Source: Mariniblastus sp.
Lineage (GTDB): Bacteria; Planctomycetota; Planctomycetia; Pirellulales; Pirellulaceae
DNA length: 64,000 nt
Direction of reading: 5' to 3'
NCBI GenBank assembly: GCA_028823415.1
Contig: JAPKBL010000004.1
Span: 19,600 to 83,599, forward strand
This document shows, piece after piece, positions 1-7,658 of this stretch. How positions within the stretch are numbered: the first letter of the stretch is position 1; every line of letters starts with the position of its first letter. The notes under the pieces were generated by a model. That model was given only the letters and a program-made list of their open reading frames with translations, had not been told where the DNA came from and did no database searches. The position numbers and the translations under genes were made by a program.

Positions 1-847
1 GGCGATTCCATTGATCGACGTTGACGATTTCTCCGAATGAATGCAGCCCCAGCATTTCCCAGGATCGACAGTAGTGATCTCCCGACCATCCGCTATCGAG
101 CGTATGGGAAAATCCAAAATACCGGTTGTCTGGGGTGGCTGATCGCAGAGACTGCCAAGTTTGGAATTGATCCCGCGGGCCGCAAAACATCACAACGCGG
201 CCTACTTTTTGATGCTTGGCGAACCGGGCTGCCGTTGTTGACCCATGCGAACTACCGGCGATGATTACGTCTTCCCATCGGATAGCACTCTGATCGGGCG
301 TCAGAAAATAATCCCACCCACCTTGAGGGTGATTGCGATGAAGCCATTTCACAAATTGGAGGGTCCTTTCCATCATCCCATCAGGCCGAGGAATAGTGAC
401 ATTCTTACTAAAGTCCTCCCCTGTCGCAGCTTCTAGGCGAATGTCCCCTCGACACGTTTCTCCAACAGGTTTTTCTTGACAGCAGGTAGAAAACCATTTG
501 TTGGCATAGTGAACGCGAATGGCATGAATACCGTAAGAATTTACGCGGTCAAACAGTTCTGAATTATGAGCCATTAACCAGATCATTAATTTGCCGCGGG
601 GCGCGACACGGGTGTCGACGGAGGCATGTTGGATATCGGTCGGCTTTCCGTTGGATTCTAATAAAAAGCCAATTTCAGGATGCGCTCGAACGCGTTTGTC
701 TACATCGCTCGCACGGACAGTTAATCGGTGCACCTGAGGTTGGGCATCCGAATAATGAAGTTGCTTAGGCTGATTCGATTGGCTGTAGGCGACTGGCTGT
801 AATTGGATAAACAGCAAAAACAGGAGCACCGTGATTCGAATCTTCAT
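1..847 (-). CDS. Exported alpha/beta-hydrolase-like protein (BPSS1187-like), 3' end cut by window edge
   Basis: The frame is open from an ATG at 847 down to base 1 (282 codons) and leaves the window without a stop, which is why the ORF track lacks it. The protein begins MKIRITVLLFLLFIQLQPVAYSQ, a clear signal peptide, so it is exported. Around residue 195 it has IIAGSSHGST, a nucleophile elbow of the GxSxG type (here GSSHG). VVMFCGPRD follows, and then a segment rich in His, Trp and Asp (SGWSGDHYC), which fits an alpha/beta hydrolase core. The overall pattern recalls the BPSS1187 family of uncharacterised secreted proteins seen in planctomycetes and Burkholderia. That assignment is from memory of family motifs and the substrate is unknown. 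The short plus-strand ORFs at 37-264 and 245-436 are shadows of this gene. Confidence 0.75.
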   Translation of the reverse strand, partial: MKIRITVLLFLLFIQLQPVAYSQSNQPKQLHYSDAQPQVHRLTVRASDVDKRVRAHPEIGFLLESNGKPTDIQHASVDTRVAPRGKLMIWLMAHNSELFDRVNSYGIHAIRVHYANKWFSTCCQEKPVGETCRGDIRLEAATGEDFSKNVTIPRPDGMMERTLQFVKWLHRNHPQGGWDYFLTPDQSAIRWEDVIIAGSSHGSTTAARFAKHQKVGRVVMFCGPRDQFQTWQSLRSATPDNRYFGFSHTLDSGWSGDHYCRSWEMLGLHSFGEIVNVDQWNR

Positions 848-1198
848 TGCGACGAACTGTTCTGTTAGATAGTGATTTTTGGTTTCGAGTGAGAGAATGC
901 AAGTGACGAGCTTAACCGATACGTGATGACGATTGGATTGTATTTCGATAAAACCCAATTTATTATTTGCCCTTGGTCGCCTGGGTGTCATCCGGATTGG
1001 CAAGTAGCGACCTGCATTTTTTATAGCACTCAGTCACTAGTTATTTTGGGAGAAATCGAAGATGTCTCCCAACGACCTGTTCCATGAAGTAATCACGAGC
1101 TTTAAATTGAACGTAAGAAATTATTTTTTGAACGTTGATTTTGCTATTCAAGATTTGAGAGTTGGATTAGCAGGTCATGCCTATTTTTGATCGAGACG
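848..1198. other. Divergent intergenic region with a hairpin
   Basis: This 351-bp AT-rich gap separates two divergent genes, so it should hold promoters for both. It contains a perfect 6-bp inverted repeat, GGGAGA at 1048-1053 and TCTCCC at 1065-1070, separated by 11 nt. The repeat lies about 130 bp upstream of the response-regulator start and could be an operator or 5'-UTR hairpin. No coding region or RNA gene was recognised. Confidence 0.4.
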
Positions 1199-2638
1199 AT
1201 GGATTACCGACCGAAAATTTTGATTGTCGAAGATCAAACTTCGATGCAACAATTACTCGAAGATTTTCTGGGCCCCGCTGGGTTTGAAATCACTTGTTGT
1301 GATTCTGCTACCGAGGCGTGTCAGTTACTCGGATTAGATTCCTCAGTGGTCACTTCGACGAATTTCGACTTCGGTACACCATCGGAGGACTCAATTGCGT
1401 CCGGATCGACTGAAATTCCGGAGTTCGAGCTGGTGCTGACGGATGTCAAAATGCCGGGGATGGACGGATTGGAATTTTGTCGGCGCATTAAGCAGCAGTT
1501 TGTTCATTTGCCGGTCATTGTGATGACTGCCTACGGGAGCCTTGAAACTGCCGTCGAAGCATTACGAGCCGGCGCGTTTGACTTTGTCACGAAACCGGTC
1601 GAGTTGGCTTTATTGAAAGCGTCTTTGATTCGAGCTGCGGAATACAACCGACTAAGAAATCGAATTCGCGTGCTGGAGTCGCAAATTCAGACCGAGACGT
1701 TTGATACGCTGATTGGTCAAAGCGATGTAATGCTTCGATTGAAAGAGCAACTGTCTCGCGTGGTCGATTCGCCGGCGGCGGTTTTGTTGACCGGTGAAAG
1801 CGGATCGGGCAAAGAAGTCGTCGCCCGAGCGCTCCACCAGCAGAGTCGGCGAGCGGACCAGCCGTTTGTCGCAGTCAATTGCGCGGCGCTGCCCGAATCG
1901 TTGTTGGAAAGTGAATTATTTGGTCACGTAAAAGGGGCCTTTACCGACGCAAATGCAGATCGGGTCGGGCTGTTTTTGCAAGCCAATGGTGGGACGTTAT
2001 TTTTGGATGAAATTGGCGAAATGCCGATCGGAATTCAACCCAAGCTGTTGCGCGCGTTGGAACAAAAAACGGTCCGTCCAGTTGGAGGTAAATCGGAACA
2101 GCCGTTTGACGTGCATATGATCGCCGCGACCAATCGAGACTTAGAATCCGCCATCGAACAGAAAACATTTCGAGAAGACTTGTATTACCGAATCAATGTA
2201 TTGGAACTCACGGTGCCACCGCTTCGAAGTCGAGGCACCGATGTACTTTTGATTGCGAACTATTTTCTGCAACAGTTCGTGGTATCCATGGATAAAAAAG
2301 TGGATAGTTTTGACGACGAGGTGCTCCATCAATTTCTTCAATACGACTGGCCCGGCAATGTTCGAGAATTGCGAAATGTCGTGCAGCGATCGGTGGTGTT
2401 GACGCAACAGGCGACGATCAATGCAGACGTTCTGCCGACCAAAATTTCAAATTATCAGTCGAGTAAATTAGTGATCGACGAGGGAGACAACCAGCCTCTC
2501 GATTCTCTGGAGGTGATTGAACGACGGTACATCAGATATGTGCTCGAGCGCACCGGCGGAAACAAGACGGAGGCAGCCAAAGTCCTCGGTCTAGATCGAA
2601 AGACGCTATACCGCCGACTCAAAGAAAAAGACGATTAG
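1199..2638 (+). CDS. Sigma-54-dependent response regulator, NtrC family
   Basis: This is a transcription activator that uses ATP hydrolysis to open sigma-54 promoters when phosphorylated. The ATG at 1199 (MDYRPKILIVEDQ) is preferred over the track's TTG at 1187; neither has a good ribosome site. The order is the receiver domain (phospho-Asp at about 82 in LVLTDVKMPG), then an AAA+ domain, then a Fis-type helix-turn-helix (NKTEAAKVLGLDRKTLYRRL) at the C-terminus. The AAA+ domain has Walker A GESGSGKE near 200, the sigma-54 contact loop as GAFTDA near 246 and Walker B GGTLFLDEIGE near 265. GAFTDA replaces the classic GAFTGA, a variant I recall from other members. The receiver is odd: about 30 Ser/Thr/Asp-rich residues (about 46-76) are inserted before the phospho-Asp, which normally falls near 54. 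The convergent histidine kinase is the likely partner. A strong sigma-54 promoter at 4448 is a plausible target. Confidence 0.93.
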   Translation: MDYRPKILIVEDQTSMQQLLEDFLGPAGFEITCCDSATEACQLLGLDSSVVTSTNFDFGTPSEDSIASGSTEIPEFELVLTDVKMPGMDGLEFCRRIKQQFVHLPVIVMTAYGSLETAVEALRAGAFDFVTKPVELALLKASLIRAAEYNRLRNRIRVLESQIQTETFDTLIGQSDVMLRLKEQLSRVVDSPAAVLLTGESGSGKEVVARALHQQSRRADQPFVAVNCAALPESLLESELFGHVKGAFTDANADRVGLFLQANGGTLFLDEIGEMPIGIQPKLLRALEQKTVRPVGGKSEQPFDVHMIAATNRDLESAIEQKTFREDLYYRINVLELTVPPLRSRGTDVLLIANYFLQQFVVSMDKKVDSFDDEVLHQFLQYDWPGNVRELRNVVQRSVVLTQQATINADVLPTKISNYQSSKLVIDEGDNQPLDSLEVIERRYIRYVLERTGGNKTEAAKVLGLDRKTLYRRLKEKDD

Positions 2639-2700
2639 CGAATTATCGTTTTCATTTACCGTCGACTTTCGTCATTGCATCCATCGTGGCTCAAACAGAA

Positions 2701-4188
2701 CTACGGTGGGGGGCGACCGGTAGGTATCCGAACCGTCATGGTTGTTCCTGCGCCTGGCTCGCTCTGGCATTCGATACTGCCACCGTGCTCTTCGATAATG
2801 CCATGCACGATCGAGAGCCCAAGTCCTGTGCCCGAGCCGACTTCCTTGCTCGTATAAAATGGCTCAAAAATCACATCGAGTTGGCTTTTCTCAATGCCCG
2901 AGCCATAGTCAATGATCTCGATTTTCCATTGGTTATCGACCGGTTGTGGATGGAGTTGGATGCCGACGGTCTGGTTTGCCGGTGAAGCATCGACCGCGTT
3001 GTCGATCAGATTCATGACAACCTGTTGAAGCTGATTGAAGTCAAAATTGGCTTCCGCGGGCTCTGCTGGCAAGGTCGCGGAAAGATGGATTTGCTGTTTA
3101 TCGGCCAAGGGTTGTATCAGTTCGACGGAGTGGTTGATGACCTCTCGCAAATCGTTTTTCGATTTTTGGCTTGGGCTTCGTCGAGAGAAATGCAGTAGTT
3201 TTTGAATGATCTCGGAGATTCGTTCCGATTCTGTTTTTACCGCGGTGGCATGTTTGGCAATTTGTTCAGGTGATCGATTGGGGTCGCTCAGGATCATTTC
3301 TGCGCGGCCGGAGATTACATTTAAAGGCGTACCGACTTCATGTGCAAAACCGGCGGCAAGCTGGCCTACGGTTTTTAATCGATCCGCATGACGCAGTTGC
3401 TCGATTGCATCGATTCGTTGGTGGGTTTCCTTTTCAATCGTCTGCTGTTGTTGACGAAGACGATCGCACATTTGATTCACAGCACCCGCCAGCTGCCCAA
3501 GTTCATCTTTGGAGTGAATTTCCAAATCGCTTGAGAAATCGCCTATTCCGACACGCTCCATTTTTTTCGTCAGTGCAGCCAGAGGCGTGGCGATCCAGCG
3601 AACGCCGGCAATCATGACGACTCCGATGCACATGAAGCCGGTCGCGACAATAATAAAAATTGCGGTAAACCAATTGGATCTCGACTGCGAATCCAGATCG
3701 TTTAGGGGTGTAGCGATTTCCACCGCCCCCTGCCGGCCATTTAGCATGACTGGAACGTAAGTAAAATATTTTCGCTTTCCGCCGCTGACGGCACCAATGG
3801 TGGAGACTGGTTGCCCGCCAGCATTCTCAATTACGGAAGGGGCGATTGGAGAGGTCGTCGCATTTTTGGTTTCGGTTTCCGGCCAAGTCCATCGAATGCG
3901 AGTTCCGTTGTTGGCAAACGTCCGGACCAATCGTTCGAAGTAAATATGTTTGCCGGTGTTAGCCGCGGTTTGAAAATCCGCTGTGTTTTGAATGGCATTG
4001 ACAGAGGAAGCAATAGCGCGGTGGCGCTTCTCGAGGCCGGCAAAAGACTGCATGCTGGCGAGTTGGCTGGCCATCATCGTGACAGCCGAAACTGCGATAA
4101 TGAACAACAAAATCAATTTAGCAGCAAGTTTCATTTTATCGAATCGTTTCGTGCAGGCGGAAAGCAAACGTCCGCCAGTGGTAGACAT
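2701..4188 (-). CDS. Membrane sensor histidine kinase (HAMP-HisKA-HATPase), NtrB/ZraS type
   Basis: This protein autophosphorylates on histidine and should pass phosphate to the NtrC-type regulator encoded convergently 62 bp away. A first membrane segment lies at about 20-41. A periplasmic stretch of about 130 residues follows, then a second membrane segment at about 173-198 and a HAMP linker (about 199-250). The H-box FAHEVGTPLNVISGRAEM (phospho-His 283) is followed by N-box NLIDNAVDASP, YGSGI and GTGLGLSIVHG of the ATPase domain. The FAHEVGTPLN H-box is typical of kinases paired with sigma-54 activators. The first 18 residues before MKLAAKLILLF look unlike a signal anchor, so the true start could be the ATG at 4134. 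The signal sensed by the periplasmic domain cannot be read from sequence. Confidence 0.92.
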   Translation of the reverse strand: MSTTGGRLLSACTKRFDKMKLAAKLILLFIIAVSAVTMMASQLASMQSFAGLEKRHRAIASSVNAIQNTADFQTAANTGKHIYFERLVRTFANNGTRIRWTWPETETKNATTSPIAPSVIENAGGQPVSTIGAVSGGKRKYFTYVPVMLNGRQGAVEIATPLNDLDSQSRSNWFTAIFIIVATGFMCIGVVMIAGVRWIATPLAALTKKMERVGIGDFSSDLEIHSKDELGQLAGAVNQMCDRLRQQQQTIEKETHQRIDAIEQLRHADRLKTVGQLAAGFAHEVGTPLNVISGRAEMILSDPNRSPEQIAKHATAVKTESERISEIIQKLLHFSRRSPSQKSKNDLREVINHSVELIQPLADKQQIHLSATLPAEPAEANFDFNQLQQVVMNLIDNAVDASPANQTVGIQLHPQPVDNQWKIEIIDYGSGIEKSQLDVIFEPFYTSKEVGSGTGLGLSIVHGIIEEHGGSIECQSEPGAGTTMTVRIPTGRPPP

Positions 4189-4447
4189 GAGTATCAGGCG
4201 ATTGAGTCATCGGAAGCAGTCACAGCGATGGGGCTCTGGTTTATTCTACCCCGCAATCACGTCGCGCAATCCCAATTTGAATCGGTCTCACCAAAATTCG
4301 TTTCATTTGATGACGGTGTAGCATTTTGCCGCGCGCGGGGAATTAGGAAGCGCGACGGCGATTGCTGGGCCTGGCGAACGATTCACGAATAGCCATGTTT
4401 TTAGGGATTTTTGATCTGATTTGCGTCCGTGGTGAATTTGGTGAGGT
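4189..4447. other. Divergent intergenic region upstream of kinase and sigma factor
   Basis: Most of a 315-bp gap between the minus-strand kinase and the plus-strand sigma-factor gene. No gene is supported; the short ORFs here overlap the kinase or lack ribosome sites. A promoter for the kinase must lie here on the minus strand, but I could not identify one with confidence. The sigma-54 site at 4448-4465 is listed separately. Confidence 0.4.
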
Positions 4448-4465
4448 TTGGCACGGTGGTTGCAA
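4448..4465 (+). promoter_or_regulatory. Sigma-54 (-24/-12) promoter for the downstream sigma-factor gene
   Basis: TTGGCACGGTGGTTGCAA matches the sigma-54 consensus TGGCACG-N4-TTGCA at every conserved base. The invariant GG is at 4450-4451 and GC at 4462-4463, exactly ten bases apart. Transcription would start near 4475. That leaves a short leader of about 29 nt containing AGGAGG (4493-4498), five bases before the ATG at 4504. Orientation, spacing and leader length all fit a working promoter. The NtrC-family activator gene about 1.9 kb upstream is the obvious candidate activator; no activator-binding site was identified. Confidence 0.88.
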
Positions 4466-4503
4466 CTATCTCTGGCTCGGGGGAATTTCAATAGGAGGGC
4501 AAG

Positions 4504-5949
4504 ATGCTTGAGTCAGGAAAAGAGTCGCTTAATGGGTCATTCCGCCATCACCAAAGTGAGAGATTATCTCATCAGTGGGAACCTACAGAATTTGCTCTCC
4601 CAATTGTCGATGGTCGCCGCATTCCCAGGACCGGCAAGGGACTGGGGCTGGTAGCGGTACTGGCCAATGATCGAATTGAGTTTAAATCCCCTCCCTCCAA
4701 ATCTGCAAGCTCTGATTCTCTGATTTTCAAGCGGAGGGTCGCCAAGTCGAAAACACCGCGTCCAAATCGGCCTGCCTGCGTGGCGGAATTTGATCTCTCC
4801 ACAAGTTCACGGCTTCTTGATCGTGATGAAGAACGCCAGTTGGCGAAGCGAATTTTTCGATATCGCCAGGCATTTCAAAGATTGGTTTTAAAGGAAGCTG
4901 ATGTCCTCGATCACTTGATTGGATTGATACGGCAATGGGCATCAGGTAATTCAAGAGTCGACTCTATCTGCAACCTGGGGCTTAGCGAGTTAAAGAAGCG
5001 AAAAAAAATTGAGCCGAAATTACGAGCAAGCATTCGCAAATTAGAACAACTATCCACCGAGCTGAGAGGGGAACGTCACGATGTTCAAAATCGGAGCCAT
5101 CGTAAAATTGTCGAGATCGTGGAGGCGTTGATGTTGCGTCCCAAGTGTTTCGAATCGGCTCCGTTTCGGGGAGCGCAGGCGATGAGAGTGCTTGGCGACT
5201 ACCAGTTACTTTGCCAAAAATTGATGTTGGCAAATGGACGGCTGGTGATCCAAGTGGCTCGCAAAATCTGCGGTAATTCGCAAATCCTTTCAGATATGAT
5301 TCAGGAGGGTTATTTTGGACTGATTCAAGCGGTCACAAAATTTGATCATCAATGTAATGTTCGATTTTCAACCTACGCGACTCCGTGGATTAAGCAGGCA
5401 ATTTTCGGATCTTTATCAAACGTTCAGCGAAATATTAGAGTTCCGGAAAATTTTCGATCTGCGCATCGCAAAGTAGTAAAAAAAATCGACGAAATTAGAA
5501 AACGGGGATTTGAGTTTACGGGACATGATTCCGGAACAGTCCTATCGTTGATCGCTGATGAGATGAAAATGTCTGCAGAAGATGTTGAACGCCACCTTCA
5601 AGTTCAGAGAGATACTTGTTCGCTGAACGCTTCGGGAAGTCGTTCCAGTTCGGTGGCCGATAGTCATCTGATTTCTGTGCTTGCCGATACGGCAAGCGTT
5701 GCCCCTGAATCGATGGCGATAGAAAAAGAAAAAAACCAACGCGTTCGTAAAATGTTGGCTCAATCGTTGACCTCTCGTGAGCGGGATGTCATCTCCCTTC
5801 GATTTGGATTTAGCGATGGGAATGGGAGATCATTTTCGGAGGTTGGCCGAGAGATGGGTTTGACTCGCCAACGCGTGTGTCAGGTCGAAAAGCAGGCTTT
5901 GGCCAAATTGGAACAAGTGACCGGAAAATGGGTCGCAGCCACCGCGTAG
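4504..5949 (+). CDS. RpoD-like sigma-70 family RNA polymerase sigma factor (non-ECF)
   Basis: This protein directs RNA polymerase to a set of promoters. The start is fixed by AGGAGG five bases upstream. The first 90 residues match no domain I know. They are followed by a region 1.2-like segment (DLSTSSRLLDRDEERQLAKRI) and, after a variable linker, region 2 at about 240-305 (LANGRLVIQVARK, DMIQEGYFGLIQAVTKFD, FSTYATPWIKQAI). Region 3 comes next, then region 4 at about 420-472 (LTSRERDVISLRFGF, FSEVGREMGLTRQRVCQVE). At 481 residues it is larger than an ECF factor and has the four-region layout of group 1/2 sigma factors, but it lacks a recognisable region 1.1. Its promoter is of the sigma-54 type, so it is probably an alternative factor induced through the neighbouring kinase/activator pair and not the housekeeping sigma. 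Confidence 0.9.
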   Translation: MLESGKESLNGSFRHHQSERLSHQWEPTEFALPIVDGRRIPRTGKGLGLVAVLANDRIEFKSPPSKSASSDSLIFKRRVAKSKTPRPNRPACVAEFDLSTSSRLLDRDEERQLAKRIFRYRQAFQRLVLKEADVLDHLIGLIRQWASGNSRVDSICNLGLSELKKRKKIEPKLRASIRKLEQLSTELRGERHDVQNRSHRKIVEIVEALMLRPKCFESAPFRGAQAMRVLGDYQLLCQKLMLANGRLVIQVARKICGNSQILSDMIQEGYFGLIQAVTKFDHQCNVRFSTYATPWIKQAIFGSLSNVQRNIRVPENFRSAHRKVVKKIDEIRKRGFEFTGHDSGTVLSLIADEMKMSAEDVERHLQVQRDTCSLNASGSRSSSVADSHLISVLADTASVAPESMAIEKEKNQRVRKMLAQSLTSRERDVISLRFGFSDGNGRSFSEVGREMGLTRQRVCQVEKQALAKLEQVTGKWVAATA

Positions 5950-6055
5950 AATTTAAGCTTGATTTCAACGGGGAGAGGATAGAAATTTGAGTTCAGAGGC
6001 AAACTGAGTTAGTATGCGATAGCCAATTCTAATTCCTATCGCCGATGTAATTTCT

Positions 6056-7600
6056 ATGATGAAAATAGACACGTGGATTTTGACAGTGGCCTTCTTGTTG
6101 CCTCTGTTGACCGAAATTTCGTATGCGGAAAAGCCTAACATCATCGTCATTTATACCGATGACCAAGGGTACGGTGATGCCAGTTGTTTGAATCCGGATG
6201 CTAAGTTTTTGACGCCCAATCTGGATAAGTTGGCGCGAGAGGGTGTCGCTTTTACCAACGGACATTCGAGCGATACGGTTTGCACTCCATCGCGTTATGG
6301 CCTGCTGACGGGTCGGTATTGTTGGCGGACGTCGAAAAAGACGGGCGTGATGCAGGCAGAAGGGGACTGCCTGATTGCAGCCGGACGGATGACGCTTGCG
6401 TCAATGCTTCGCGATCAAGGTTACGACACTGCCATGGTGGGCAAGTGGCATCTGGGCATGGACTTCCCCGGAACCTCGAAGGCTCGCGATTGGAGCCAAC
6501 CGGTCCAAGATATGCCGCTCGACAAGGGGTTTGATTACTTCTATGGGATTCCAGCGTCTTTAAATTACGGTGTTTTAGCTTGGTTTGAAGGCCGGCACGC
6601 GAAAATTCCACCGACGGTTTACACGGCCAAAAAACCGAACAAGCGTCATATGGATTACCGGATCGAGCCGCCCTATCAAGACTCTCCCGAGGGAACTCAA
6701 AAAGCCCTCGGTAAACCGGGTATGGAGATTGCCTCGGATTTTATTGACAACCAGTGTTTAACGCGATTTACAGACACCGCGATTAGCTGGATGGATGCGA
6801 AACAGGATCGCACAGAATCGGGCAAGCCATTCTTTTTGTACCTCCCGTTTACCTCGCCGCATTATCCAGTTTGCCCGCTGCCTGAATTTTGGGGCCAAGG
6901 CGACTGTGGAGGGTATGGCGAGTTTGTGATCGAGACCGATCACCATGTCGGTCGGATTTTGTCGTTTCTAAAAAAATCGGGACTCGATCAAAATACGATG
7001 GTAATTTTTACCAGCGACAATGGTCCGGAGAATTCGTGGAAAAAACGAATTACCGATTTCAGCCATCGCAGTAACGGTAATTATCGCGGTGGCAAAAGAG
7101 ACATTTACGAAGGCGGGCATCGCGTGCCGTTCTTTATACGCTGGCCCGAGGGCATTAAGAATCCGGGCCGCACCACGAATGAGTTGGTGGGACAAGTCGA
7201 TATTTTGGCGACGATCGCAGAACTAATTGGAGCTGAATTACCTTTTAATGCTGGCGAGGATAGTCAGAGTTTTGCGTCAATCTTGACGCAACCCAAAATA
7301 GCTCATCAACGTGTGCCCCTAATCAATCACTCTGCTTCCGGACGTTTTTCGATTACCGAAGGTGATTGGAAATTAATTTTGCCCCATCGAAAAAACAAAC
7401 GAGAACTCTATCAGTTAACGGTAGATCCAAGTGAGCAGAATAATGTGTTGGAAGATCATCCGGAGATAGCACAAAGTCTCGAAAAGAAAATAACACAAAT
7501 CGTTTGTCAGGGTCGGTCCACGCCCGGCTTGCGGCAGTCTAACGATACGGGTTATTGGAAGGATCTGAATTGGATTCAGCCGAAAAAATACGGCCAGTGA
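6056..7600 (+). CDS. Exported arylsulfatase A-like sulfatase
   Basis: This enzyme should hydrolyse sulfate esters from carbohydrate after export. It has a signal peptide (ILTVAFLLPLLTEISYA), then the metal-binding start of the alkaline-phosphatase-like fold (NIIVIYTDDQGYGD). Next comes the formylglycine motif CTPSRYGLLTGR with Cys76 as the residue to be oxidised. Further conserved blocks are GKWHLGMD, FTSDNGPE and the C-terminal GDWKLI. Length (514 aa) is normal for the family. It lies 106 bp after the sigma-factor gene on the same strand, with its own likely promoter. A maturation enzyme for Cys-type sulfatases is required but is not in this window. The exact sulfated substrate cannot be named. 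Confidence 0.93.
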   Translation: MMKIDTWILTVAFLLPLLTEISYAEKPNIIVIYTDDQGYGDASCLNPDAKFLTPNLDKLAREGVAFTNGHSSDTVCTPSRYGLLTGRYCWRTSKKTGVMQAEGDCLIAAGRMTLASMLRDQGYDTAMVGKWHLGMDFPGTSKARDWSQPVQDMPLDKGFDYFYGIPASLNYGVLAWFEGRHAKIPPTVYTAKKPNKRHMDYRIEPPYQDSPEGTQKALGKPGMEIASDFIDNQCLTRFTDTAISWMDAKQDRTESGKPFFLYLPFTSPHYPVCPLPEFWGQGDCGGYGEFVIETDHHVGRILSFLKKSGLDQNTMVIFTSDNGPENSWKKRITDFSHRSNGNYRGGKRDIYEGGHRVPFFIRWPEGIKNPGRTTNELVGQVDILATIAELIGAELPFNAGEDSQSFASILTQPKIAHQRVPLINHSASGRFSITEGDWKLILPHRKNKRELYQLTVDPSEQNNVLEDHPEIAQSLEKKITQIVCQGRSTPGLRQSNDTGYWKDLNWIQPKKYGQ

Positions 7601-7658
7601 AGAGTAGATCGCGGCGATCCTACGCAATTTAAATCAAACCTAAATTGAGAAATTTGTC

